From: Axinella damicornis
Lineage: Eukaryota > Porifera > Demospongiae > Axinellida > Axinellidae
Direction of reading: 5' to 3'
Assembly: GCA_963931865.1 (NCBI GenBank)
Contig: OZ007508.1
Coordinates: 7,664,956 to 7,728,955 of the forward strand
Length of the DNA: 64,000 nucleotides
The notes under the pieces are model-generated. The model did no database searches, was not told where the DNA came from, and saw nothing but the letters and a program-made list of their open reading frames with translations. Each line of letters starts with the position of its first letter. Within the stretch, counting starts at the first letter, position 1. Positions 11,603-21,010 of the stretch are shown one piece after another. Both the position numbers and the translations under genes were made by a program.

Positions 11603-13768
11603 ATGCCATGCGTGACTCAAATAGCTACCAAGCTAATGTGATCTGTACAGAGACATTTCCTTAAAGCAGTTGAAATGCCCTCTTGTAATCTGACATGTTT
11701 ACCTTAATGATGTGTCGAAATCTGACCTTTGACCTTGGTTTTCACTTTGAATTATGTGTGGTTAATAAGGCGACACATGCACATGGAGGAGGGTCTGGCT
11801 GGCATCAAGCATGTATACAGTACTTGGATTTGTCTGCTGCAGCAGTGATTGCAAAATCACCACTGCATTATTTCCTGTTGTTTTCAGTGACAGCAGACTG
11901 AAGTTATATTTTCAACCGACTTCTGAAAGCCCCAAAACAGTTAGCTTAATTGTACTAGAGGTAGATGGGAAGATGGTATACAGCTGGAAGTGGTCTAATT
12001 GCTCACCACCTATATAACTGAGGAATAATGACTAGCGGCAGCCTTACTCGGTGCATGGGTCTTTAATATGCTCTTTTCAACCCTGTGCAAGAACTTTTGT
12101 GTAAATGGGGATTTATACGTACTACATACAAGTAATGTACTCAAGGCCATGATCATCATTAGGTTGAGAGAAAAAGACTTAGCTAAATACTGCAATTATC
12201 ATCTGCAAGGTTTTCATCAAAAAGAATGCTTGCAACTGGATTGTATGATGACCTCGCATAGTTCATGTGCCCTATAGTACTTGTGCAGATGATCTCCACA
12301 GCATCCAATGGTAGCTATATCTCATAGTGCGTGAACCTTGCTCGTTGGTGAGAGCCTGAATAAGCCCTACATTAGTAACTTATCCTGACACCTAAGCATG
12401 AGTGTAGCTGCATGTGCATGTTCAGGTGGCTAGTGACGAACTAGTCAGAGTAAGGAGCTACACCGGACTCATGCAGATGTAGTGATTGAGACAAGCATGT
12501 CGTGAAGAGGGAACTGTCTTGTGCTGCACTACGCTAACACGAACGGAGGTGTCATAGCGACTGTCAGACCTCTGCACAACATGTTTAACTTAACAGGAGT
12601 GCTCATGTAGGTGAATGTGGGGGCACACTGCAAACCAGAAGATGCATGATGCATATACCTGACTGGTAAGTACCATGAAGAGAATGGACAAACATGTCTA
12701 CCATCCACCATTCCAAAGAGTCACTCCATCAAATTCGGTCATGCTTCATAAAGAACAAACGTTTCCATAAAAGCAAGGCAGACTCTTGTCTACCAGCTAA
12801 AGATTATAGTATGCACGTGCTTGGTAGCTACTCAGCCAGTTAGTTATGCATCCATCTGGTAGCTATAATGTATCCATTGTTTGGCTCATTAACCAGAAAT
12901 GTAATTGATTCTCTCCTAGTGTAACCTGCCTTTGCAGCGCATGGGAGTTCACTGAAAACAGAGTAACCACTATAACATTATGGTTATTTTAACTGAGCAT
13001 TTTATCCAGTGCAGTAGCTGAAGCAAGTGAAGCCAGTTACTTGTAAATAAAGCAATGCTACGAAAAGGTCGCACATACACACTGACACAGACAGCAAGCT
13101 GAGCTGCAACTGAAGAGCTTAAGTTGGTTCAGAAATTAATAAAACTAGGCAGGTTAGTAAACATGATGGGTTTTAGACCCATTATCTGTGTATGCTATGT
13201 GCACATAATATTTCATACATGCTTAGATACATTTTGGTCTATAGCTGCTGTTCCCATTGTAGTCCCAAATTAAAACTTGGTGAATAAACACATTTAGGTT
13301 CAAGGTCTTTGTAAAAAAAGTTTGAAAAAAATCAAAACTTTCGTTTTTCCAGAACCAAGGTCAAAGGTCAGATTACATAACCTTTGAACTTTAATTAGAT
13401 CAAACATCAAATTATTATATGCCAAATGAAAGAGCCTTTCAAGAGCTTCGAGAAAATCCTTGTTGCAACTCTCCATGCATGTTGATCACATCAGAAGATA
13501 TGGCATGGCACGCGGTCTAAAACGGGCACCTGAGGCGAAAATTAAATTTGTTACAGTTGAAAAGCTATAACACTTCAGAAGCTGAAATTTGGTGTGCAGT
13601 GGTTTCTTAATAGGACTAACAGGCTAGGCTCACCAAGTTTTGTCAAAATCGGAAGAGGTCAGGATTTTTTTGTGTTGATTTGACATGGAATGACCCATAT
13701 GGCACTGACCACAATGCCAGTATCATGCAACAAACTAGTATTGCATGAGTGCGCGGGCTATACGTCAT

Positions 13769-13822
13769 AATATTGGCCATGGATAATACACACACGTTAG
13801 TGTGTATTATCCATGATATTGG
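13769..13822. repeat. Hairpin next to the MULE left end
   Basis: Arms TATTGGCCATGGATAATACA and TGTATTATCCATGATATTGG surround CACGTTAG. It lies directly outside the left terminal repeat of the MULE, so it is probably part of the sequence the MULE landed in. Confidence 0.6.
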
Positions 13823-13859
13823 CACTCGCCCTCGGGCCTGCAGCGGTCCTACATATTTT

Positions 13860-14104
13860 GACTTAAAACTGCAATATTTCCCACGCGTAACACGTGGGGA
13901 ACGTATAAGTCACCTGTCCCACGCGTAACACGTGGGGAACGTATAAGTCACTTGTCCCACGCGTAACACGTGGGGAACGTATAAGTCAGACTTAAACAGC
14001 CCGTGTCTGATATGCCCTATTCTCTTATAGTGGGGAACGTTTAAGTCACTTGCAAATAATCCACAAAAATGAAGGGGTCAACCCATTGAAGCATGAATAC
14101 AATT
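13860..14104. repeat. MULE left terminal inverted repeat
   Basis: This is 245 bp long and matches the right repeat with a single mismatch that I could find. It contains three copies of a 38-bp unit starting CCCACGCGTAACACGTGGGG and a diverged fourth (TAGTGGGGAACGTTTAAGTC). Each unit is itself partly palindromic. Such arrays are plausible transposase binding sites (inference). Confidence 0.9.
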
Positions 14105-14627
14105 TAAATGCAATGCAATATTGAGCAAGGGCTTGAAGCATGAATACAATTTAAATTTTCAATGCAATATGGAAGCATTCAAATTCAGTTCTTAAATATT
14201 TATGATGAAAAGTGCAATATCAATTAAGGTGATATGGATGTCATGTCATGAATATAATTTTCATTGCAATTATTACTGCAACGTTGACAGGCGATCATGA
14301 ATATCATTGAAGTTCATGCAAGTATTATGAATATCATTATTATGACAATCAATGGGTATGCTGATGCTCAGATAATAATTATGCCAGTGATCCTGTCTTT
14401 TCAGTAAAGTGGAAATCAAGGTAAAGTGATAGGATAATGATGAACACTGCCGGTATACTGCTGATAATAATTATGCTGATAATATGATAATCAGAAATGG
14501 AATGAAGTTAAGTATAAAAGGAATACTGACAGGAAAAAAGACGTCCAGATCATCCGGGTAAAGGAATCAGAAATGAAATCAAATAATAAGTGACAAGAAT
14601 AAGACTATACTGATCAACATTGTAAAG

Positions 14628-15017
14628 TTAGAATGGAAAGCGAACTTCTGGATCATCACGGCTGGCCAGTGTTGTTTCGCCATCGGAAAATGAGATTTTG
14701 TACATCCACTGCATGTGTTCTTTGACGAATTCAGCTCCGGTTATTGTTCCGTCATACCACTTATCTCCATCGTAAAGAACATGACACTTCTGAAAAATCA
14801 GTGACAGGTCTGGTTGCGAATCGGATGTGCTCCGTTGTTTTTTCGACGATGGTTGAAAATCATCGTCATTCATAACAGTGGATTGCTGCTTTCGTTTCGT
14901 ATTCTTGGATGTTTTAGTCGGTGCAAAATTGGTGGTCTTGTCTGGCGGACCATGGATAGCATGTTTATCCTGAGGATACTTCTTAGCCCTCCTCTCCTTG
15001 TGCTGCTTGTTTTTCAC
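14628..15017 (-). pseudogene. C-terminal fragment of MULE protein with Tudor-like tail
   Basis: The 129-residue minus-strand frame starts with a basic stretch (KNKQHKERRAKKYP), passes a Lys/Ser-rich linker with a nuclear-localisation-like SSKKQR, and ends in VLYDGDKWYDGTITG and later YKISFSDGETTLASRDDPEV. The tail has the W-Y-x-G and F-x-D-G pattern of Tudor or Agenet-type SH3 barrels, which often bind methylated histone tails. It lies immediately beyond the LINE poly(A) tract and is cut off from the rest of the transposase by that insertion. It is not a separate gene in my reading, although an independent small protein is possible. Confidence 0.55.
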
Positions 15018-15127
15018 GGCCTTTTTTTTTTTTTTTTTTTTTGTTTATAAAAGTTTATGCAATAAGTGCATAGGATACACAATAGCAAGTGAAAGCTAAT
15101 ATAAAGTGTACCCAGAAGATAAGATTA

Positions 15128-17932
15128 TTACAGTACAAGTTTGCTCTTAAATAAAAACAATGATTGAGCTGATACAGTAGACCAGGGCAGGGAATTCCAC
15201 ATGGATATAGCATGAGGTACAAAAGAGTACTGGAAAGAGTTAGTGTAAGCATGAGGTTGATGGAATTGGAGAGGGTGGCTTGTACGCTGACTATAGTTTG
15301 CTCGGGGGACCAAAATACCAGAAGGGAAGGAACACAAATTATAAACAATTTTGTATAACGTACACAGTTTTAGGTGTAACCGGCGGGTAGCTAGGGAGGG
15401 AATACCTGTCAGCTCGAGGAGCTCCTGATAGCCCAGATCCCATCTTCTGGTTGCAATTTTGCATGCAAATTTTTGAATGTCCTCTAGCTTGTTTCGGTTT
15501 TTCTGGGTATGAGGGTCCCAAACTTCAGAGGCATATTCCATGTGAGGGCGAACAAGGGATTGATAAAGCTGCACCAACGTTGTACTATCAGTGTTGCCAT
15601 AAAACCGTCTATATAGCAAGCCCAGGATCCTTTTAGCTTTTGAGCATGTGGACTCGATGTGAGGTGACCATGACATGTCTGATGACAGTAACAACCCAAG
15701 GTATTTGAAGTGCTGAACTTGCTCGATATCACAGCCATTTAAAGTCAGAGTAGGGGGTGTTGATGACTGACTTTTTCTTGACACTAGCATGCACTTGCAC
15801 TTTGCATGATTGAAAGTTAAATAGTTAGCAGACACCCACTCTGCAACAGTGTCAATGTCTCTTTGCAAGGTGTGAAAATCACACTGCTTGGCAATTGGAC
15901 GAAACAGAAGTAAGTCATCAGCATACATCACCATCCGGGTGCCATCAGAGATCGAGACATTTGCTAGGCTGTTGATGTATATTAGAAATAAAAGGGGACC
16001 GAGCACGGATCCCTGTGGCACCCCAGAGAGTACTGGTGAGTCCCGAGATGTTTCACCACTGACTACTACCTTCTGACATCTGCAAGTTAGGTAGTTAGAT
16101 ATCCAATGCAATACATGACTGTCAAGGCTCAGCTGTTGCAGTTTGCTCATCAGTTCTTTGTGGGGTACAGAGTCAAAGGCCTTTTTCAGATCAAAAAATA
16201 CCGCACTGACTTCTTTTCTCTGTTCAAGAGCTGTGAGCCATTCATGGGTAGTAGACAAAAGTGCAGTTGTGGTTGACTTTCCTGTCTGAAAACCCCATTG
16301 TGCGTTGGATAGTGGGTGGTACAATTCCAGGTGCGTAGCAACTAGAGAGTAGATGTGGCGTTCTAGTAACTTGCTCAGTATACTCAGAAGAGATATTGGC
16401 CGATAGTTATTAGGAGTGGTGGCTACAGGTGATTTTGGAACAGGGACAATCAAGGATTGTTTCCAAGCAACAGGAAGCTGTCCAGAGCACAGGGATAAGT
16501 TAAACAGCTTAGTGACAGATGGAGCTATACTCCGGGCAGTATGCTTCAGCATCCGCGCTGATATCTCGTCAGGGCCATTAGCTTTGGAAGTGTCTACAGC
16601 ACGTAAGAGGCCAAGTACTTGTTGTTCTTTGCAGAGAATGTTCTCAGGACAAGCATGGTCTGGTTTGAGGGTATTGGAATCAGCATGAGTTAGAGGAGGC
16701 TGGGATGAGTTAAAACAACTGACAAAGAAAGAGTTCAGCATTTCAGCTTTGTCAGCACCAGATTGGGCAACAGTATCACCATGGGAAAGAGTAGGAATTG
16801 CACTGTGGTGTTTGTTTAAGTATTTCACAGCCTTCCAAAACTTTTTAGGGTTCCTGGGATTCAGGTTTCTGAAGAAGGTTGCCTTGGCTTTGCGAAGTTG
16901 TGAGATCACTTTATTCCGCACACGCTTGTATTTGACATGGTTTCCTGATTTTTTAGCCCGCTTGTACAAGTAATTTCTTCTCCTCATTGACTGCAACAGG
17001 TGTTTGTTCAACCATGGCAGATTATGGCGACGAGGTAAGGTTTGCTTAGGTACACACATGTTCATTATCTCCAGAAAGCGATGCTGCCACTCGTGCCAGG
17101 AAGTGTTGACATCATCAGTGACCAGTGAGTTCCAGTCAGTTGAGTCGATCAGATCACATGCCCTAGACCAGTCAGCATTGGAGTAGTTCCAGACAGTTCG
17201 TTGGAAGGAACGGGTGGTCTGAGCAGAGGTCCTCCAGTAGGTCTTAACCTGCAGTCCTAAGTGATCTGAATTGGAAAGAGGGGGGATAGTTGAGCAAGAT
17301 TGTAGCAGAGATGGTGATGACATGAGTACAAGATCAATCAAAGAAGTGTGTCCATTAGGAGACACGTGGGTATGGTCTGTTACAACTTGCGATAAGCAAA
17401 AGGTATTAATGATGTTGGACAACCTAGAAAACGATGGATGCAAAGTGTTGACAAAATTTACATTAAAATCTCCTAACAAAATAAAATTAGAAAACTGAGT
17501 GATATCTAAAACTTCCAAAAACGTACAAAGATTATCAAAAACTTCTGGAGGTGAACTGGGAGGACGGTAAAAAAGTGATATGCAAACCTTACAACAACCA
17601 TTATGTACAGTAACAGTGAAAAGTTCTAGGTTGTCATGAACAATGTGTGACACCTTCACAATATAATCGTCCAGGATGTACATGATAATGCCACCACCGT
17701 GTCTGTTCCTATCCAGCCGAAACGTCTGGTACCCTTGTATAGCAATTTCAACATCATTTATGTCAGGACAAAGCCAGGATTCTACTATGCATATAACATC
17801 TGGACATTCAGTCTCAGCTATTGTACACAGCTCATCATGCTTTGGGACAAGACTTCTAGCATTAAAGTAAATTATGTGTAACTGATTATAATTAGGGTTA
17901 CAGTTAGGGTTGTAAGAGCTTACGCCCTCCAA
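15128..17932 (-). CDS. LINE ORF2: AP endonuclease and reverse transcriptase, 934 aa
   Basis: The protein nicks target DNA and copies element RNA into it. The N-terminal third is an AP-type endonuclease: FNARSL near residue 24, catalytic-type E51 in VESWL, GDFNVNF at about 154-160, and SDH at 222-224. The central part is a reverse transcriptase: a FDLKKAFDSVPH motif, GVPQGSVLGPLLF, and YADD at 670-673. The C-terminus has the RWDLGYQELL segment common in Jockey/CR1-like elements. There is no internal stop or frameshift. Clade is judged from motifs; the poly(A) tail favours Jockey-like over CR1. An almost identical RT region, but decayed, is found at 30050-30720. Confidence 0.93.
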   Translation of the reverse strand: MEGVSSYNPNCNPNYNQLHIIYFNARSLVPKHDELCTIAETECPDVICIVESWLCPDINDVEIAIQGYQTFRLDRNRHGGGIIMYILDDYIVKVSHIVHDNLELFTVTVHNGCCKVCISLFYRPPSSPPEVFDNLCTFLEVLDITQFSNFILLGDFNVNFVNTLHPSFSRLSNIINTFCLSQVVTDHTHVSPNGHTSLIDLVLMSSPSLLQSCSTIPPLSNSDHLGLQVKTYWRTSAQTTRSFQRTVWNYSNADWSRACDLIDSTDWNSLVTDDVNTSWHEWQHRFLEIMNMCVPKQTLPRRHNLPWLNKHLLQSMRRRNYLYKRAKKSGNHVKYKRVRNKVISQLRKAKATFFRNLNPRNPKKFWKAVKYLNKHHSAIPTLSHGDTVAQSGADKAEMLNSFFVSCFNSSQPPLTHADSNTLKPDHACPENILCKEQQVLGLLRAVDTSKANGPDEISARMLKHTARSIAPSVTKLFNLSLCSGQLPVAWKQSLIVPVPKSPVATTPNNYRPISLLSILSKLLERHIYSLVATHLELYHPLSNAQWGFQTGKSTTTALLSTTHEWLTALEQRKEVSAVFFDLKKAFDSVPHKELMSKLQQLSLDSHVLHWISNYLTCRCQKVVVSGETSRDSPVLSGVPQGSVLGPLLFLIYINSLANVSISDGTRMVMYADDLLLFRPIAKQCDFHTLQRDIDTVAEWVSANYLTFNHAKCKCMLVSRKSQSSTPPTLTLNGCDIEQVQHFKYLGLLLSSDMSWSPHIESTCSKAKRILGLLYRRFYGNTDSTTLVQLYQSLVRPHMEYASEVWDPHTQKNRNKLEDIQKFACKIATRRWDLGYQELLELTGIPSLATRRLHLKLCTLYKIVYNLCSFPSGILVPRANYSQRTSHPLQFHQPHAYTNSFQYSFVPHAISMWNSLPWSTVSAQSLFLFKSKLVL

Positions 17933-17956
17933 TGTGCAGCTTGGGTTTCTTTCTAG

Positions 17957-18748
17957 TCAGTTCAATTGAGCGCCATCAGGTACTTGATCGGAGCTGGTGT
18001 TCTGCAGGGTCTCAGATGATTCTAGTGAGATAGGAATATCGGGAGTGACTGGTGGAGCAATCTCGACATCTGCAGGCTCTCTGTTGCTAGGAAGTTGGGC
18101 GGGCAGATCACCTGCAGACCCTGGTGTACTGGTCTGTGGGTGATTGGGTTCACCATCACAGTATGAGAAGACTGGCTCTAGAGACCAGTTGGTTTGAAGT
18201 TTAACTGCGCTCCAGCTCAATGCTAGTTGGTCTAGGGCAGATTCGTCCGCAGAGATAACAAACCACCATTTAGCAACATGGGGTTTTGGTTGGTTTTCTG
18301 AATTTGCTCTGTGAGTTCCGGATCCACTGAGACGATACTTACGCTTTACTTCTATGCCCTCATCAACCTTGCAGATGAGCCTGATAGTATTTTTCACAGC
18401 TGCCTCAGTCGTTGTTCTAAGGGTTCCCCAGACCTTCCTCTTTCCTTGTACCATCACCTTTGGCCTCCGCGAGGATTGCGCGTTGCTAGCCGCCTGCCTT
18501 GGGGCCACTTGCTTGTGGGAAGCATGGCTGTTATGTTTAGAGCCACTACTTTTGGATGACATATGTGCACCAGAACCCCCTTTGCCATTTGCCCCCTTCC
18601 TTCTACCCACCACCACATTCCAGGGTTGCTTGCTATTAGGACTCACTGCTCCCTTCTCCCTGACTCCACCTGCCACAGGACCAGAGCTGGTAGTAGAACA
18701 GTTGCACTCCTTTAGAAGCAATGCCATCGACGCCTTGACTTCCAGCAT
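17957..18748 (-). CDS. LINE ORF1 protein, 263 aa
   Basis: The frame lies just upstream of ORF2 in the same direction, where nucleic-acid-binding ORF1 proteins occur. It has a basic, Gly/Ser/Lys-rich middle (RRKGANGKGG, SSKSSGSKHN), then a more structured region (VWGTLRTTTEAAVKNTIRLI, then VAKWWFVISADESALDQLAL) and a Pro/Ser-rich acidic tail. The structured part resembles the esterase-free, RRM-like ORF1 domains of Jockey elements, but I cannot name the domain with certainty. In-frame codons continue upstream of the first Met (ESNQSLTEE), so the copy may be slightly 5'-truncated. Confidence 0.7.
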   Translation of the reverse strand: MLEVKASMALLLKECNCSTTSSGPVAGGVREKGAVSPNSKQPWNVVVGRRKGANGKGGSGAHMSSKSSGSKHNSHASHKQVAPRQAASNAQSSRRPKVMVQGKRKVWGTLRTTTEAAVKNTIRLICKVDEGIEVKRKYRLSGSGTHRANSENQPKPHVAKWWFVISADESALDQLALSWSAVKLQTNWSLEPVFSYCDGEPNHPQTSTPGSAGDLPAQLPSNREPADVEIAPPVTPDIPISLESSETLQNTSSDQVPDGAQLN

Positions 18749-18785
18749 TTCCTCCGTTAGTGACTGGTTGCTCTCCTGCAGGGCA

Positions 18786-19085
18786 GGCCTTCCTGGGAAG
18801 TATCCCTGTATGATAATCGTACTTCCTCAGAAGCAGCAATGTACTGCAAACATGCAGCTTTGTCCAGCCTATATGTATTTACAAAAGCTGCCTTGGTTTC
18901 CACTGGTTGACTTTGCTTACTATCCCTATTTTTTCGCTCAACAGCGTTAGTGGTTGTTGGGCAATTTTGCCATGTGGCTCCCTCCATCTGTGCAAAGGCC
19001 ACTGGCCGATCCAGGGGTAGTTCGTTGAGTTCGGTCGAACTACCCAGAATTATAACCAAAAAATATCGTAGACTACGTATCCGAC
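18786..19085 (-). pseudogene. Middle fragment of the MULE transposase
   Basis: The minus-strand frame contains FAQMEGATWQNCPTTTNAVE followed by RKNRDSKQS and YRLDKAACLQYIAASEEVRL. The TTTNAVERKN block is the T/S-N-N-A-x-E-x-x-N motif that follows the catalytic core in MULE transposases. The fragment is bounded on one side by the hAT-like element and on the other by the LINE 5' end, so its two borders are insertion sites. Confidence 0.65.
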
Positions 19086-19630
19086 CAGTGGCGGATCTAG
19101 GGGTGCGAGCGAACCCCCCTTTTGACCCTTGTTAACATAAACTAATTGTATTATTGTAGCTGTGGTTGGTAATACCTTGACAATGACCGTTCGCGGGCTG
19201 AAAGCCTGAAGGCAGCATAGTCTTGAGCTAGCTAGGTTTACGCTGCTACACAATTTTAATTTTACATCAATTATTTTTGTTCTGTATATACGTATAATTA
19301 GAAAATAAAGCAATAACGCAGTGTTCAATCGACTGTCCACGTACGTGGTTGTAATCCGTCGACGATGAAAAGAAGGAAGCTAACAGTCCCACACATCGTC
19401 GATTCGATACTTACTGGTTACTTAGTCAATCTTCTTTGCGTCTGGGAACATGTCCAGAATGCGCAGAGATGCTACGAGAGCGCTTCCTGATCGCTAAAAA
19501 TAACACGTAAAAAAATTTTCCGCGCTTCGCGCGGACTGATCGCCGCTTCGCGGCTCTGCCGAAGGCGGTGCGCTGTGACAGTGTATGTGCCAACCGAACC
19601 ACCCTTTCAAAATTTCTAGATCCGCCACTG
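19086..19630. mobile_element. Small non-autonomous TIR element (hAT-like ends) inside the MULE
   Basis: The ends are CAGTGGCGGATCTAG and its exact complement, 15 bp. CAGTG-type ends suggest hAT. No transposase frame is present; the interior has CGCGCTTCGCGCG and CCGCTTCGCGG hairpins. Flanking 8-mers do not match, so no target duplication is claimed. Its insertion cuts the transposase after SSANVKYVLS. Confidence 0.6.
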
Positions 19631-20121
19631 AAAGGACATACTTAACATTCGCAGATGAGACAGTCGTGTCCACCACCCAAACCAGTGTGTTGCCATGGAC
19701 CAGTTACTGTATTGACGTACAACTGAAGCCTTAGTATGATGAGTAGAAAGTCCAGGTACCAGACCTTGAACGTCACCTACATCTCGTTCTCCACATAAAC
19801 ACTGGAAGAGCTTCAGAACTTGATCTCGGGATTTAACTTTTACAATTGCAGCAGCGATCAGCTTGAATGCTTCATTCTCAATTTTCCTCCGTTCTGGATG
19901 CTGGATTTTGCATACTTTGTCAGGAATTCTCTGGTAAGATCTCATCCAATGTACCTGGCACCCCTTGAGGAGTTGATTACCCAGTTCCTCTCCTACTGCT
20001 TCACGAAGACCTTGCGCTTCTGTGTCACTCCAATCAACTACTATTCCAACAAGTGTCCGTCCAGGTTCAAACGATGGGCATTCCTTTTTGCATCTATCAA
20101 ACATAACTATGCGAATTGTGA
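19631..20121 (-). pseudogene. MULE transposase catalytic-region fragment
   Basis: The minus-strand frame reads IRIVMFDRCKKECPSFE, then GIVVDWSDTEAQGLREAVGE, then KGCQVHWMRSYQRI, followed by a helical region. The D in DWSD and the C-x-x-H of CQVHW are the MULE catalytic and metal-site hallmarks. The frame shifts near 19670, where the downstream protein (VVDTTVSSANVKYVLS) is in another phase. Upstream of about 20121 a stop is met and no further transposase sequence is found before the terminal repeat, so the N-terminus is missing or lies across a lost exon. Confidence 0.7.
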
Positions 20122-20693
20122 TTTAATGTAGCGGCTTTTAAATTATGGGATGTCATATGCATGCCACAATTGTTGTATACGTACGTAAGCTTTACAAAGA
20201 CAGTGGTTATTGTTCAAGCAGGAAGTAGGGAGATGGGTTAGGGCATAGAGGGCCAGGTCAGGTGCTGAATGCGAAGGCGTGTCTTAAAGTATGCACCTCC
20301 TGCCGGACCAATATCCATCATGTAAGCTTTAGCAGCAGAGGCTGCATGCATGCATGTCTGTGTCGTGACTAAATAACATACACCCACCTCTTTTGGCATT
20401 ATGGTGTCTCATTCGGGTACTGATTTCAAGTATTGTAACGATATTCATAGTTCATCTCAACATGTTTTCGTCAAGTTCGTCCAACTAATCATTATAAATA
20501 ATGTAATTACAAAAAGATTAATTTTTATAATGCAAACATACACCGAAACTAATTATATTCATGCCTCCTTAATAAATAATGTCATTACAAAACTTATAAT
20601 TGAAGATACAACCGAACTAATCATATTCATGCTTCCTATGACGTCATTACTACCTTATACATACCATTATTTCTTATTCACTGCAGAATAGAT

Positions 20694-20938
20694 AATTGTA
20701 TTCATGCTTCAATGGGTTGACCCCTTCATTTTTGTGGATTATTTGCAAGTGACTTAAACGTTCCCCACTATAAGAGAATAGGGCATATCAGACACGGGCT
20801 GTTTAAGTCTGACTTATACGTTCCCCACGTGTTACGCGTGGGACAAGTGACTTATACGTTCCCCACGTGTTACGCGTGGGACAGGTGACTTATACGTTCC
20901 CCACGTGTTACGCGTGGGAAATATTGCAGGTTTAAGTC
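20694..20938. repeat. MULE right terminal inverted repeat
   Basis: Reverse complement of 13860-14104, without indels and with one mismatch seen near the outer edge (AAAACTGC against AAACCTGC). It contains the same three 38-bp units. Confidence 0.9.
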
Positions 20939-21010
20939 ATAATCTATAGGACCATCCGCCACTGGGCCCAGGTTCCATTTGCATACATGTATTTTTGAAT
21001 GGCTTGGTGC

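Larger units (their letters stand above)
10796..13700. mobile_element. 2.9-kb element with about 475-bp inverted arms
   Basis: The left arm (10796-11273) and right arm (13229-13700) are near-identical reverse complements, starting ATATGGGTCATTCC and ending GGAATGACCCATAT. A partial third copy at about 11318-11450 lies in the right-arm orientation and makes a second local palindrome with the left arm. The arms carry AGGTCAAAGGTCA motifs. The interior (11450-13228) has no recognisable transposase, so the element is non-autonomous or decayed. Superfamily is not assigned. Confidence 0.7.
15022..18785 (-). mobile_element. Non-LTR retrotransposon (Jockey/CR1-like LINE) with poly(A) tail
   Basis: The element is on the minus strand and ends in a 21-base poly(A) (T run at 15022-15042). 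It carries ORF1 (17957-18748) and ORF2 (15128-17932) separated by 24 bases, and a 3' UTR of under 100 bases. The short repeat GGCCTT at 15018-15023 and 18786-18791 may be the target duplication; both copies are embedded so its true length is uncertain. The 5' end appears to fall inside or just before ORF1, so 5' truncation is likely. It inserted into the MULE transposase and is therefore younger than it. Confidence 0.85.
13860..20938 (-). mobile_element. Mutator-like (MULE) DNA transposon, interrupted by a LINE and a small hAT-like element
   Basis: Inverted copies of a 245-bp end (13860-14104 and 20694-20938) enclose three pieces of a minus-strand protein. The order is an N-terminal part (19631-20121), a middle part (18786-19085) and a C-terminal part (14628-15017). 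The first piece has the transposase signature of a conserved D in DWSDTEA and then CQVHWMRS; the second contains TTTNAVERKN. A LINE (15022-18785) and a small TIR element (19086-19630) separate the pieces. Without the insertions it would be about 2.8 kb. No target duplication could be recognised at the outer ends. The gene cannot be functional as it stands. Confidence 0.75.

Noticed and set aside
15055..15348. Hydrophobic 97-codon minus frame at the LINE 3' end
   Set aside because: It overlaps ORF2 in another phase and covers the 3' UTR; no independent support.
19494..19676. A 60-codon frame containing VADLEILKGWFG
   Set aside because: The peptide is the known type of translation of a GTGGCGGATCTAG transposon end joined to transposase codons; it is not a gene of its own.
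13845..20953. Extending the MULE ends outward to a shared GGTCCTA
   Set aside because: The 7-bp match is separated from the 245-bp repeat by non-matching bases and gives no target duplication, so chance is likely.
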